Below, in pieces: positions 30,263-44,945 of a DNA stretch of 64,000 nt (the first letter of the stretch is position 1; every line of letters begins with the position of its first letter). The notes below the pieces were generated by a model. It was not told where the DNA came from and searched no databases. It worked only from the letters and a program-made list of their open reading frames with translations. The stretch covers positions 6,758,001 through 6,822,000 of the forward strand of contig AP026547.1 in the NCBI GenBank assembly GCA_026075535.2, in the 5' to 3' direction. Made by a program: the position numbers and the translations under genes. Source of the stretch: Tricholoma matsutake (Eukaryota > Basidiomycota > Agaricomycetes > Agaricales > Tricholomataceae).

Positions 30263-31826
30263 ATGACGATTCCACCACCGCCCACACCCAATCACATCCT
30301 CCGAGGTCACTCCGCCTCTCTAACCGCTCTCTCATTCTCAGATGACAACGAAAGGCTCTACTCTGGCGACGTATCCGGGCTCGTCGTGGTGACATCCACG
30401 TCCTCTCTACGTGCCATCGCCTCATGGAAAGCTCACACCGACGGATTGCTCGGGATTGAAGAATGGGGGAATCGAATCATCACGTACGTATTGTGTGCCA
30501 CAATACGCCACACACACCTTGATTGGGTTCTCGTGCACAGACATGCGAGAGATAACAAGATTCATGTGTGGATTCGGATCGTGGAGCTACCGTCCTCTGC
30601 TAGGCTTGGAGGGTCTGCAACGCAGCCTGGCCTGCCTGTACCGACGCTATGCTACTCTATGGACGTCAACGCTTTAAACTTCTGTCGATTTTCGCTGTTG
30701 AAGTTGTCGCCATCGCGTGTGTCGGACGACGATGGTGGCCATAGAGCGCTTATCGCGTTGCCAAACTTGATCGACTCGTCAGTGGTGTGTATGTCGTCCC
30801 ACGTTTGGAGATCTCTTGCTGATCGAAGTGTAGGCAGATGTATGGGAACTACCTTCCTCCGATAGGATTCATGCAGCTATTGGCCTCGATGGGAGTGGGA
30901 AGTCTGTATTCTCGTCGGAATCCAATGAACGCCCGAAGACAGGTAATTTCACCCTGTATTTCATTGATTCTCTTGACGCTTTGCTCAACTTGACCGTAAC
31001 TGGTTAGGTATCATCATGTCACTTCATCTCTTCACTGTCCCGAGGGAGCAATCACAGCCATCATCTTCGTCGGAGTGTACCGACGAGCTGAGGCTGCTCT
31101 GCGCTTACGAAAACGGAGGTGTAACGTTGCGCAGGTACGCTCGGCCTGACAAACGGAAATCGGTTGAAGGCGTGGGTTGGGAGGTTGTGTGGGCTGTCAA
31201 ACTGCATGTGGAATCTGGTAAGCCATTTCACTTGATACACCGCTTTCGCTTCTGATCAACAGCAGTAATGGCTATGAAAGTCTCTAGGACAAATGATATT
31301 GCATTGACGGTGTCTGCAGACCACCTTATTGGTCGCTATGACCTTTTGGCGGGTTGCTGTGCTTGGTGATCTTCCCAATTATTCTTACATTTGCAATTCT
31401 TCAGAAGCCCATCGATATGCCCCCTGACACCGCCTGCGTTGCACATCGGACGAAATACCCGGGAAATTCATCCATCGCCATCCGTGATGATGGTAAAGTC
31501 TGTGCTGTTGGTGGGTGGGATGGCCAGTATGTCTTACCGTTCATGCCCACTTTCCCGTGATAAGCGTGACTCGCAGCATACGCCTCTACGCCACACGAAC
31601 AATGAAGCCACTGGGCGCGCTGAAGTACCACAAGACTGGCTGTCAAGCACTTGAGTTTGCCAGAACCATTGATGAAGTGACGGAGAAACCAGTGGAAACC
31701 TACGATGACGACAGTGGGGACGAAATGAGTGAAAATCAGAAAACGGCACGCGCGAGGTGGTTGGTTTGCGGTGGAAAAGATAATAGAATATCTGTATGGT
31801 CGTTAATAAGTTTTACGAAGACCTGA
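30263..31826 (+). CDS. ASA1: WD40-repeat protein, ASTRA-associated protein 1 (Asa1) type
   Basis: Exons read: 30263-30483, 30541-30784, 30834-30942, 31008-31217, 31266-about 31348, 31405-31526 and 31577-31826. WD-repeat landmarks: ILRGHSASLTALSFSDDNERLYSG at the start (PPPPTP leader), DNKIHVW after intron 1, SIAIRDDGKVCAVGGWDG and a last blade IRLYATR to GKDNRISVWSL. This order, with the long insert in the middle, matches fungal Asa1, a subunit linked to the ASTRA/TTT complex that helps mature PIKK kinases (metazoan relative GNB1L). About 430-450 residues, normal for the family. The donor of intron 5 cannot be placed canonically (see findings). It converges on the BSD2-like gene with 163 bp between stop codons. 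Confidence 0.75.
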
Positions 31827-31989
31827 CAACGAAGAGAGGATGGAGCGTGCAAGAATAAAGCAAATGTATGTATGTAGGTAATAATATTACACTAGATCTA
31901 GGAAAGCAAGCAGCAACCAGAAAATTATAGATATTGAGATGTGGCGGCAGCAGCGGGGTTTTGTATCTGCGATCCACGCATGTTAGTAT

Positions 31990-33302
31990 CTAGATCAGGC
32001 CTGCAGCCCTGAGATCCCTGGTTAACCGCTCCTCCTGAGCATTAGCGTACGCTTCCCGTGCTCGACGGTCTCGGTTTTCCTCTTCCACGAAAGATATGCC
32101 AAATACGCTTTCAAGGTTGCGGCGCATGGCAATATCCCGTTCGATGTCTTCAGGGGTGACAGGTGTTGAAGCTGCAACAGAACGGATGGATCTTTCCCAG
32201 CGTTTGACACGCCAGTAACCAATGACGGATGAAAGAAGGAGGAACCAGCCTGAAAAGGGTTTACGGTCAGTAATTAGCAGAGAGAAGATTATTTCAGCAA
32301 GAACTTGAAAAACATACCGATAGTCATGAACAAAAATGCAAGCCAATCCCTCGACGACACAGTCGGAAGCATCTCCTCATCTCCGGTAGGCGACGTACTG
32401 GCATCCTTTGGTTTTTCCACTTCCAACTGTGCGCCATCCGGTGCCGGCTCCGCTGACCGCGAGTAGAACCCGAACTGGATGAGGGTGATGCCCAAGCCCG
32501 CGCGTGAGCCGTACTTTCCTGCATGGGAAGTATGCAGGAGGTAGGTGAGAAGGAAGCCGACGAACTGGAAGAAGAAAGAGATGACGCAGTTGGCGGCGAA
32601 GACCCAGAGGGAGCCAGTGGGCATGTCGCCTATTATCATGTCGGCGTTGGGGTCGCGTGATGCGGGTGCGTGGATGGTAGTTTCCCAGTAGGGAGGGACG
32701 GCATCTGCTTGGGCGTCGGCGTAAGACTGAGGCTTTTGGTGAGCGGGTGGGTCATGGAAGATGAATAGGATGATGCTTACGGGTGGAATGTCTTTATGAT
32801 TGCTGTCCTCTGGGACCACGTAGACTTCACCATTTTCTGTGCGAACCACTTGGGATCTTTGCGGTTTTGCCATTACATTTGCAAATACGCCGTCATTGTC
32901 CATGCCCCCACCGATAGTCCGTGATGGTTGTGCCTCTGTGGGCACCCGCACATAATGGGAGGGTAAAAGAGCGCCTACAGCTCTTCGGAAGAATGAAGGG
33001 CCAGCCCTTCGTTGTGAATTACAGACAGGGGAGGATGGCATTAGACCATTGGAATTTCCATAGTCGTTGGGGAGTGCTCTTGAAGTGGGGCCTGGGGGTG
33101 ACCCCGGTGGAGGGAAGTCATATTCGCGTTCAAAGTCGTATGCACCAGGGATAGGGTTCACCGCATCCCCAGTTTGATTTAGGGGTGTAGATTCGTGAAG
33201 GATGTTGTCGTCGTGATCTTCTGAGTCGAAGGCATCGTTAAGCTCCCGTTCTGCATCTGGTGCTGAGGGTTGAATTGGAATTGGAGTGTAAAGAGCGGAC
33301 AT
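31990..33302 (-). CDS. BSD2: BSD2/Ndfip-type multi-pass membrane adaptor
   Basis: Exons 33302-32781, 32726-32318 and 32249-31990 give 396 codons. The intron at 32727-32780 is 54 nt and in frame, so unspliced RNA would also stay open; GTAAGC and CTCAG ends favour splicing. The N-terminal half is acidic, Pro-rich and cytosolic-looking (YDFPPPGSPPGP; SHYVRVPTE). Three hydrophobic segments follow: WVFAANCVISFFFQFVGFLL, the AGLGITLIQFGFY stretch and one spanning intron 2 (WLAFLFMTIG / WFLLLSSVIGYW). The C-terminus is Arg/Glu-rich. Ndfip/Bsd2 proteins recruit Rsp5/Nedd4 ubiquitin ligases to Golgi/endosomal cargo such as metal transporters. I see PPPG but no clear PPxY, so the ligase contact is uncertain. 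Confidence 0.75.
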
Positions 33303-33378
33303 GCTAAGTACAATGAAGAAGTGACAACGCAGCTGTAATCAGTTGGCAACCCTCGTGACTTCAAGTTTCGACTCTACT
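33303..33378. promoter_or_regulatory. 76-bp divergent promoter between BSD2 and SelO start codons
   Basis: The two start codons (33302 on minus, 33379 on plus) are only 76 bp apart. Any promoter must be shared or overlap the neighbouring 5' ends. No TATA box is visible. Confidence 0.55.
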
Positions 33379-36067
<2,689 letters not shown>

Positions 36068-36918
36068 GCAGGGGTGTGTGCTGAACTTTGAACATTTGTG
36101 TATAAGTAATACCTTGTACGTGTAGTATTGGAAGGAACAGAGATGATAACTTGTGAACATGTGAACGCTTATTATCTTCGAGTGTCATCGTCGAAATCTC
36201 ATCAGTAATTGAAAGAGTACGACCAAGACATACGGATCAGTGACTTGAACCAGACATCCTTCGCGCTGATGCACTTGTTTCTAGGGTCGATATAACAATA
36301 CTTTTCGCAGTTCTGTAAAAATGACTGCACCACCAGTTCTTTTTACGCTCGCGGACGCATGCTCCGCAACCTCAGGACTTAGGCTCTACTTCTTGAGCCT
36401 GACTCCAGCTTGAATAGAGTCTCTTGCAGATACGCTCCACAACTCGATGTGAGCAATCGCCATGTTCATCATAATATCACCAGGCCTTGATAGCACCACC
36501 TATTAGTACTCGCCTGGTGATGTGTCCATAAAAGATCATGTCCAAGAATGGATATTTAAATTCGTCACCGATGTGAACTGGACTAACAATTAGTACATAG
36601 CTCCAAACTTTAAAAACCACTACGTTCGAGATTTATTGGCCTGACCTCGACTTGGAACGAAGCTGTCCAGCAGGGACACTCAAAGGGATGAGGCATAGTT
36701 GTACACAGGAGTAGATTGTAATAGGACCTGTTTGAGCTGTCGGAATGGGGAAGGCGCAACAATTTACGACTGGTGGATCATATGTGCCGCCCGAGTGTAA
36801 TTGATTCTGCGATATCTTCACATCAGATCACGAGTTGGTTCTTTGGGTGAAATATCACTGCAACGAAATAATCGGTGATTTTGGCAGTCAAGTACAAAAG
36901 TATAAGTATTTAATTTCT
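36068..36918. other. Intergenic region between convergent SelO and ARP3, with a weak minus-strand ORF trace
   Basis: No recognised gene. On the minus strand an open frame at 36821-36633 could splice (donor GTCAGG, branch-like TACTAAT, acceptor TTAG at about 36584) to a second open stretch ending at about 36485. It has no ATG and no family I recognise. It may be the 3' UTR of ARP3, which is transcribed through it, or a decayed gene. Confidence 0.3.
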
Positions 36919-38656
36919 TTACGTGGCACTTCCAAAGATCTGGTAGCGTCTGCAGATACTGGGGCCGATCTCGTCGTATTGCGCTTTGGTGTGGCAGGAG
37001 GTGTAGAAGTCGGGCTGGATGCGGTGGTTGATAATCAGTAAAAGACATTGAGGAGGTTTAATGAACTGACAAGAGAAGCCAACAGGGAACCACCATACCA
37101 CACGGCGTGCCTAGAACATGGAGCGATAAGTAAGTCCGTTTGAGTGATGCATGACTGACCTTTGGCGTTTGTGAGAGATAACGTCGACTTCGACTCCAGA
37201 TGACTAGCAGATGATTTAAGAATAATTGTAAATCGAGAAGGCAAATTGGTTTACCTTCAAGACGCTTCCACTTGCTGTCACACTAGCATCCAGTCGTCGG
37301 TCAACGAGTAGCTTTAGATCCCGCTTAAGACGTTGGCCAAAATGCTGGAACATGGTTGAGCCACCAGAGAGCACGATGTTCTAGAGAGTTGATGGTTTGA
37401 TCAAAGATAGTTATTAAGCGCACAATCCGAGAGCAGTTACCTTGTACAGACCACGACGAACATCGATGGGTGATTGTTGGATTACATCGTCCACAATTTC
37501 AGGTAAGGGTGTCAGGAAGTCGGATGAGTATATCTCCGGATTGAAGAAGACTTCAGGTGCAAGGAAACGTTCGTATCCTACATCGAGGGAGTATTTCTGT
37601 CGTACAGATTATATTGCCGAAGAGCGCACGGCATACAAAGGGGAAACTCACCCGACCCGTTACGGAGTGTTCTCCGTCATATCGCTCGAAGTATTTCTGC
37701 GGATCCTCATCGTACTTCCTAAACTCCCTCACAATATCCTGGCACACATAGCTATAATCCTCCTTCACCTTTCCCGCAATTTTCAATTGGTCCTCAGGTG
37801 GCACATTTACCATTTCACCGCGCTCACGCATAAGGTTAAGAACAAATTGTGATATGTCACGTCCAGCGATGGGAATGTGCTTGATGGCGCTCCCGATAAC
37901 ATACCCCTCGGCGCAGGGGATGACGTGTGTGACACCGTCACCGGAATCGATGACAGTGCCGGTGAGCGTGCGATCAGTGACACGGCTAGATGCCCATGAA
38001 GCTGCGAGTGCGAGCACAGCCTGGACAGCGATGTAAAGTCCTTTGATGTTGAAGGACTCGAAAAAGACTTCAGCTGTTTGTTCACGGTTTTCAGGGGGGT
38101 TGAGAGGGGGCTCCGTCTGAAAAGCATCACATATAAGAATGAGTTTTCCTTGCAGGGATGTAACTTACAAGCAGGAAGTAATGATCTTCAGGCTCGGCCC
38201 TCAAATATTTGAAGATAGTTTGCTCCCAGTACCGCTCCATGTGATCCCAATTGTCTATCATCCCATGGCGAATCGGATAGTGTACTCCATAACCAGGCGT
38301 CTTGGCGTTCGCGAGGGCCTCGTCTCCGATGAAGAAATCGAGGTCTTCTACACCGCGTTTGGATGCCAGGTGTCCGGGTTTAGAGGGTATTGCGGGGGCC
38401 CGTGAGGATTGAGAAGCCGACCCTCGTGTGGCGATCGCGGTGGGAAAAACACTTTATCATAGGAATGATATGTCATTTGAGATCATGTCGGAATATATGT
38501 AAAAGAGACACTCACAATGATGGATCTGAGTTTCCTGCATACCTGAAGTAGGGTTGTGTTAACGTTGTGATGATAATTTTGAACGTTGAAATTGACTTAC
38601 CCAACTTTTGAGTAGCCTGTGCCATTGTCGCAGATAATGGGAGCGAGCAATGACAT
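36919..38656 (-). CDS. ARP3: Actin-related protein 3, Arp2/3 complex subunit
   Basis: Nine exons: 38656-38601, 38542-38516, 38451-38169, 38116-37652, 37596-37441, 37380-37255, 37203-37160, 37110-37071 and 37014-36919, giving 430 codons in phase. Actin-fold landmarks: [17 protein letters not shown] (phosphate-1 loop), [46 protein letters not shown] (phosphate-2 loop and Arp3-type variant), [29 protein letters not shown], and C-terminal [19 protein letters not shown]. Length is that of Arp3, longer than actin. The protein nucleates branched actin at cortical patches with Arp2 and ARPC1-5. The start chosen is the ATG nine codons before the IICDNGTG block. Element F begins about 640 bp upstream. 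Confidence 0.93.
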
Positions 38657-39296
38657 AGTTTACGACAAGAATCCAATACTGCGCGGGCGAAGTGCAAGCT
38701 GCGATGATTGTTTGGTTGTGACGGGGAATATAAGCACATACAAACTAAGTAACATCAAGTTTAAGTAGCACATGTTGGAGAGTGAAGAATGTCAGGCATA
38801 CATATATGTCATTAGCTCGCAAAATAATCTTCTAATTAGAACAAATACTGTATGCATATTCTGTTCTAGTCTTAATACATACAGAATTATGCAAAATCTC
38901 TCCTGTGTCTGAAAATGGAAATGTGGTATTTTGCAAAACAAAACCCTCTATGATGAAATTAACAGAATGGCTCAAGGAATTTTTCTGAGCTTTGAGATAT
39001 GTATTTTCATTCCTCAAACAAAACAATCCTGCTGGCTGAAACTTGGCGGCATCAGTGCTTGGCAGAAGATGCAGCCACCAATTGGTGAATAATCAACATC
39101 CTTACCTAATATCACCACTGCACATGAAGAGGCTCCTGGCTGACCATTCCTTCCTCTGCTGCATGCTCAGAGTGGAATAGTAGCAGAAAACTGAGGTCTG
39201 CCTGGATGAACCCCAAAATGACATAGGCAAGGGAGCAGACGTGCTACAAATACAAAAGTAGTACACTTACAGTAATGATTTTGAAACACAGACTGT
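38657..39296. promoter_or_regulatory. ARP3 upstream region
   Basis: 640 bp between the ARP3 start and the LTR of F. AT-rich, with no coding potential and no repeats shared with other parts of the window. It presumably contains the ARP3 promoter and 5' UTR. Confidence 0.4.
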
Positions 39297-39522
39297 TGTG
39301 AGCCTACCTCCTATGTGGAGGTAGACAAGCACTATAGGAGAAGGAAGGGGGGGATTATGAGACTTACTTCAAATCACACAAAGTGATAAGATACGGTGTG
39401 GTATTTCAGTAACTAGAGCTAGCAATATACAGGTGGTAGTTTGAGGTCAAGAGAGAGAAGAAGGATAATGAAGTCTTCATGTAAGCAGTAAATAAGTCAT
39501 AACAAACATGGTAGGCTTATGC
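39297..39522 (-). repeat. 3' LTR of element F
   Basis: TGTGAGCCTACC to GGTAGGCTTATG. Only the last bases deviate from the family end. The purine-rich tract (AAGGGTGGGAGGGC on the element strand) adjoins it. Confidence 0.85.
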
Positions 39523-39639
39523 CCTCCCACCCTTAAAAAAAAGGCAGGGGGTGTTACAAGTTAGATGGCACAAGCAATCAGAGATAAAATAACAACCAAA
39601 AAAATCAACATCAACCTCACAACAGGTGCATCAAAAACC

Positions 39640-41887
39640 CAGTGGGAAAAGCTACCACATGTCCCTATTCCATACGAGAAAGCCACCTATCCAGTGCTTC
39701 GCAATCCTTGAGCTTGTGCCTTGGTAGCCATCAGTCATCTTCTGCGCCGAAACCGTTCCAGTGGACTAGGTATTGGTGACCCTGTCCTCTTTTCCTTTCG
39801 TCAATGATTTTCTCAATGGTATATTCTTCAATACCATCAGTAGTGACAACTGGGCCAGGGCGTGCAAACTCTTGGGAAGGGAATAATTTGGGATCATTGG
39901 GGTGGTAGCGTTTCAGCACAGACAAGTGGAAGGTAGGGAACACATCGGGTGAGTTTGGAAGGTCTAGGGTATAAGCTGAGAAATCAGGGTATGCTTCTGT
40001 CACAGAGTGAGGACCATCAAATCTGGGGAAGAACTTAGCGACTCAATCTTTATCCCCAGCTTTCCATTCCTGTCTTCAGTGTAGAGTCAATAACATTACC
40101 TTGTCTCCCACTTTGAATACATCTTCTTTGCCTCGCTCTTTGTTCACATAAAATGCCTGTGAAATCTTGGCAGTCAACAGAGAGTCCTTAGTGTCCACCT
40201 CATCCACAAGAATTTGGCTGAACAGGCCTCATGCATCAATGTCAGCCACAGAAGCCAACACAGTGGGTACAAGGGGAGGTAGAACTCACAGTGATTGACC
40301 CATGCAAAGCTGGAAACCTGAGTATCCTGTCGACACATTGACTGTGTTCATGATGTTGAATCAGATCAGAGGTAGTGCTCGCACCCAGCCCTTTTGATTT
40401 TGCTCAACATGGAAATGTACACATTGGTTTAGGGTTTTGTTAGTGCGCTCACTCCTGCTGTCTGTTTGTGGGTGATAAGCAGTTGACATTTTAAGGTGTA
40501 CCCCAGTTAACAGATGCAGTGCTTTCCAAAATTTAGACACAAACAGTTTATCGCGGTCAGAGATAAGTTCTGTAGGTAAACCATTTTCACAATACCATTC
40601 TGAGAAAAAGATCCCCATGAGCTTGTGTGCAGTTATATCCATGCATGTGGGTATTATTTGCACATCAGAGCCTAGGCGATCAGTTATCGTGAGGATGCAG
40701 TTGAAGCCTTTGTCCTCAGGCAATGGGCCAACAAAGTCAAGGCATACGGAGTCACCACATGCATCTGGCACAGGTAGAGGGTGTAGTGGGCCCTTTGGTT
40801 TAGAAGTCTGTCCTTTGTTATGCTGACACTCTGCACATGAAGGGATGTAGGCAGTTTCCAGGTCTTGACACATGTTAGGCCAGTAGTATGAGTCATGGAT
40901 GGCCGCATATGATTTATCACTCCCAAAGTGGCTGAGCATGTCATGTGCAAGTCAGAAAAGATCCTCTCTAAGTGTGCCATAACGAGGAATCACCAGTCGA
41001 TTGCCAATGTACCAGAGCTTATTCACATAGTGGATATCCAAAATGCTGCAATCCACAGTGGAGAGTTTCTTGCAGAAATCATCAGACTCATACCCCTTTT
41101 GTACATCGTGTAGGAATGACTCATCTGTAGAGATTTTTAATACAGCATTCACTGCAGTGTGCTTAAGTAGATGTTCCCATTGTAGGGGAGGGTCGGCAAC
41201 ATCCACATCCAGGCAGGCATCCATGTCAGGAATGTCAGCAGGCAGGCGAGAAAGTGCATCAGCAACTGTATTGTCTTCACCCTGGATGTAGATAATTGTC
41301 ATCTCGAATTGCGACATATGTTCCATCCACTGTGCTTGCCTGCGCAAGAGGTCTTTCTGGGTCTTGAAGTTTTCCAGAGTGCAGTGATCAGTGTACACAA
41401 GAATTGGGGAGCCAAGAAGGTCAGAGCGCCATTTCTTTAGGGCATGCACAATGGCCAGCAATTCTTTTTCATGTACAGGGTAGTGTTTCTGTGCATCCTT
41501 CAGTTGCATTGAATCAAAAGTGATGGGGTGCACTGTTTCCCAGCTTTTTCCCCAACTGAGCACGGCACCTGTGTGGAAGTCACTAGCATTGCACGTCATG
41601 AAAATCTTGTTGTCCCCAGGATTTGAGTGATCAATCACGGTCAAGCATTCCTGGCCAACCATGAGGGCTTTGATCGATTTGAAAGCATGCTGATGCTCAT
41701 CGTTCCATGCAGGGAAGGACTTTTCACAATCTTTGGTTGTCAAAGGTGTCAGGATTGATGTGTGGTCTGCTAGGTTCAGTAGAAATGATGGGATGTATCA
41801 AACTAGTCCCAAAAAGCTTCGCACATTGGTGCTACTTTTAGGTATGGGCCACTGTAAGATTTTATCCACTTTAGAAGAGCAGGCTTG
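39640..41887 (-). pseudogene. RNase H, integrase and chromodomain of element F
   Basis: From 41743: LTVIDHSNPGDNKIFMTCNASDFHTGAVLSWG is the RNase H start, where the first catalytic Asp is Asn. Then VHEKELLAIVHALKKW and DNTVADALSRLPADIP. The integrase zinc region and core follow in 40939-40361 (YYWPNMCQDLETAYIPSC, DFVGPLPEDKG, SDRDKLF, YHPQTDSRSERTNKT). A chromodomain stretch EEYTIEKIIDERKRGQGHQY lies in 40003-39731. Frames break at about 40950, 40360 and 39731. The RT half lies beyond insertion G at 44946. Confidence 0.82.
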
Positions 41888-42046
41888 TGGAAGGAAGCCA
41901 GAGCTTCCAACACTCAGGGACCAAGAACTATAAGGAACCTATTATATTTTGAGGGGGGAATCTAGAATACAGTACAAGTACTCGAAGTGTAGACTATATA
42001 CTACTGGAATAATGGTGGGGCATGTGATAACAGTGATGCTCTTACA
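41888..42046 (-). repeat. Left LTR of element G
   Basis: TGGAAGGAAGCCAGAGC to GATGCTCTTACA. It is about 20 bp shorter than the right copy because of an internal deletion. Confidence 0.8.
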
Positions 42047-42330
42047 CTCTCTCATACTCCAAAAAAATGACCAGGGGGTAGCGAGGTCACTGGGAGTGGT
42101 GATGATGAGTACAAGGATCAGTGTTGACAAGGGTAGGTAATTGACAAGGATGACAGTGGGTTCCCATGACAAAGGCAGGCTGGGCATTGATGAAGATGGG
42201 CATTGACAAGGATGTGGACCCAAAGGTGACTTTACATGCCCCAAAGAACACTGAGTCACAATTGTTGACAAACATGTCGACAGCAGGGGTTCACGAGGGC
42301 GGGCAAGGACAAGGACAGGCAAGGAAGGGG

Positions 42331-42438
42331 CTGGTGACATGAACGGTGACAGTGCTGGTGACATGAATGGTGACAGTGCTGGTGACATGAACGGTGACAG
42401 TGCTGGTGACATGAATGGTGACAGTGCTGGTGACATGG
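42331..42438. repeat. 24-bp tandem repeat in element G
   Basis: 4.4 copies of CTGGTGACATGAAYGGTGACAGTG. The copies alternate AACGG and AATGG, another CpG/TpG difference. The minus strand would encode SPALSPFM repeats. Confidence 0.9.
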
Positions 42439-42499
42439 ACAGGGGACATGGATGAGGGCAAACTAGGCTGGTGACGTGGACAGGAGGCGGGAGCAATGT

Positions 42500-44440
42500 T
42501 TGGACTTGGTCATCGTCAATGCATGTGTTGATGGTGAGGTGGCAGGGCTGGTGGGCACACGAGGTGTCATGGTGGGCTTGTGGTACACAAAAGGGGCAAA
42601 GGGCACAAGTTGGAGGGTATAATTTGAGACTCGGAAGCAGATCTTGAAAGATGGGAAGTCGAGGTGGTGTTCTTCATCTGGAATGGGGGTGGAACGACGT
42701 GAATTGGATAAGGAGTCAGTGTGTAAAAGAGAGACAGCTTCAAGACTTTTGTTCCATGGTTGTTGGGATGGAGAAACGGACATGAATCTCCAGATGGCAC
42801 AGTGGCCAGTCGCTGCTGTGGGCTAAGGTGAGCTGTGAATGTTTTGGCTCGGATGGGATATGAGAAGGAAGATGAGAAGTAGGAGTTAGAATCAAAGAAA
42901 GAAGGAGGAACAGCAGTTGAAGTGTGATAGAGACGAGGTCTGGTTGAGGATGGGGAGAGAACAGTGCAGAGCAGGCTCAATGGGTGCATGAAGTGTAATG
43001 GAGGTGTCTAGAGTTGGGTGGCCACAGTTGTTGGCCTGTGTACCAGTCTCACAGGTGCTGGGGGGTTCAGTTGAGACAGGGGAAGTAGTGGTGGCAGCCA
43101 TTGTCAAGGCTGTTGTCGACAAGAAATGGCGCATTTCCAGGGTGTTTGTGGCATGCTGTGGGCCTGCGAGCTGTTCAGGAGCTCTTTTGGCAGCTTCAGC
43201 TGTGTGTTCCATGTTCTCGAGTGGTCCAGAGGGAGAGTACATCGTTGTCGACATTGACGTGGTGTTCACGTAGGGTGTTTGGATGTATTGAACGGGTCCA
43301 GGGACACAATCTGGTGGGTCTCTGGTGTGGGGGGTACTGTGAGGTGTAGATGGTGGATGAGGGGTGCAAGCAGATGCATATGGCCTTGTTGGTGACGTAG
43401 GCGGGGAATACCAAAAGGGTAGCATCATTGACAAACACGTTGATGATGATGTGGCAAATCTGGTGGACACGTGAGGTGTCGTGGAGGGCTCAGTGTGCGC
43501 AATGGAGTTTGTGGGGTGAGCTGGGGAAAGTATGGGGGGGTGGACAGCATCTTCAGTGGCATGGTAGGGGTGTAGGAGAGGGGGGCATCGAAATGGTGAC
43601 TTTATGGTTGAACTGGGGTGAGCTGGATGGTGCAGTAGGGCTCCTAGACCTTTGTTTAGGGTTCTGGGGCATGCAGGTTCATTCCATCAAGCGGACGACA
43701 CATTTTTACAAACATGTCTTCTCATCCTCATGTAACTGTGTCCTCAGGGCTGTAGTCCATCTCTGTACATTGTTTAGCACCTGGTAATCAATTTCTGAGG
43801 TGGCAGCCATTGTCTGGGTACCAGCTCTAGCCCAAGTCATTGTTTTGGCAGTAGTTGTAACAGCTTTTGTTGCCATTGTTGGACATGATGTGGCAGAGGG
43901 ATGGTGGGGCTCAGGGCTTGAAACAAAGGGCTGGGAACTCGGCTGTGTGGCTGTGAGTGGAGTCGACAGTGTGTGGTGTCCTTTTCGAGGTCTTTGGGAC
44001 TGGTTTGGGGCAAGGGAAGGGGTGGTGGTGGTGATTGATGGCATTGTCGACATGGCTGATGGGGGCTGTGCAGGTGTCATCAACAGTGTCATCGAGTGGG
44101 CAACATGTTTCGACAAACGTGTGGGTGCATATGCCTGCAACTGGTTTTTGCTGGGTTGTGCACATCTTTCGGGCATTGCAGGGGTCCGTGGAGCGAGTTG
44201 AGGGGCTGTTGACAGTTCAGGGAGGTTGTCCTAATTTGGGAAACAAGACAAGTGGGCTGAAGACAACAGGTGAGACCAGCAGGGTGGAAACGAGTTAGGT
44301 GGGGAGTCGTTGGGGGGTCGTTGGGCATCACTCGAGTCATTGGGAACAAGGTGGGGTTTGTGCTGGGTTGTTTGAAGTGTTTGGAGCCAAGCAAGATGGG
44401 CAGGGTCGAGACAGGGTATAGGCAGTGTATAAACAAGAGT
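42500..44440 (-). other. Ser/Thr/Pro-rich open frames inside element G, function unknown
   Basis: Minus-strand open stretches at 43470-42892 (192 codons), 44176-43706 (156) and 42989-42567 (140) are Ser/Thr/Pro/His-rich and low in complexity. None contains capsid, protease or polymerase motifs. The stretch at 44176 ends in a more ordinary sequence (VLNNVQRWTTALRTQLHED). Overlapping open frames on the plus strand show how composition alone can keep frames open. I do not assign a gene. Confidence 0.35.
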
Positions 44441-44598
44441 AGTTGATGATAGTTTAGGGAGGGAGTGCTATTGTTCTGTGTCTGGTGTGAAAAAAAAAAT
44501 GACCGTTTTGAAAATTTCAGGGTCGGTGGGGTAAAGAAAAGATGTGCGTTGTGAGAGAGTACTAGAGTGTGGATAGTAAGTTTGTTATAAAAAAAAAG

Positions 44599-44945
44599 TG
44601 GAAGGAAGCTGGAGCTTCCAACACTCAGGGACCAAGAACTATAAGGAACCTAATATATTTCAAGGGGGGAATCTAGAATACAGTACAAGTACTCAAAGTG
44701 TAGACTATATACTACTGGAATAACATGTGATAATGGTGGGGCATGTGATAACAGTGATGATGTAAGAGGCACCCTTACACTTCCTTCCACTCAGGGACCA
44801 AGAACTATAAGGAACCTAATATATTTCGAGGGGGGAATCTAGAATACAGTACAAGTACTCAAAGTGTAGACTATATACTACTGGAATAACATGTGATAAT
44901 GGTGGGGCATGTGATAACAGTGATGATGTAAGAGGCACTCTTACA
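44599..44945 (-). repeat. Right LTR of element G, tandemly duplicated
   Basis: A full copy (44599-44779) is followed at once by a second copy lacking its first 15 or so bases (44780-44945). Both share ACTCAGGGACCAAGAAC and end in CTTACA. Confidence 0.8.

Larger units (their letters stand above)
41888..44945 (-). mobile_element. Non-autonomous LTR element G (LARD/TRIM-like)
   Basis: LTR-like repeats at 41888-42046, 44599-44779 and about 44780-44945 enclose about 2.55 kb. Perfect TSD GCTTG (41883-41887, 44946-44950) inside the RT of F. Minus orientation is favoured because the right-hand LTR is followed inward by C plus nine T, and a purine tract (GGAGTATGAGAGAG on that strand) adjoins the left LTR. 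No RT, integrase or protease is present. Confidence 0.82.

Noticed and set aside
36485..36821. Small spliced gene downstream of ARP3
   Set aside because: No start codon, no recognised domain, and it lies where the ARP3 3' UTR is expected; kept only as a low-confidence note.
42331..42438. CRISPR-like array
   Set aside because: Contiguous 24-bp tandem units with no spacers, in a eukaryotic LTR element.
43706..44176. Captured host gene inside element G
   Set aside because: Only a short ordinary-looking tail in an otherwise Thr/Pro/Ser-rich frame; no family recognised and both strands are open.
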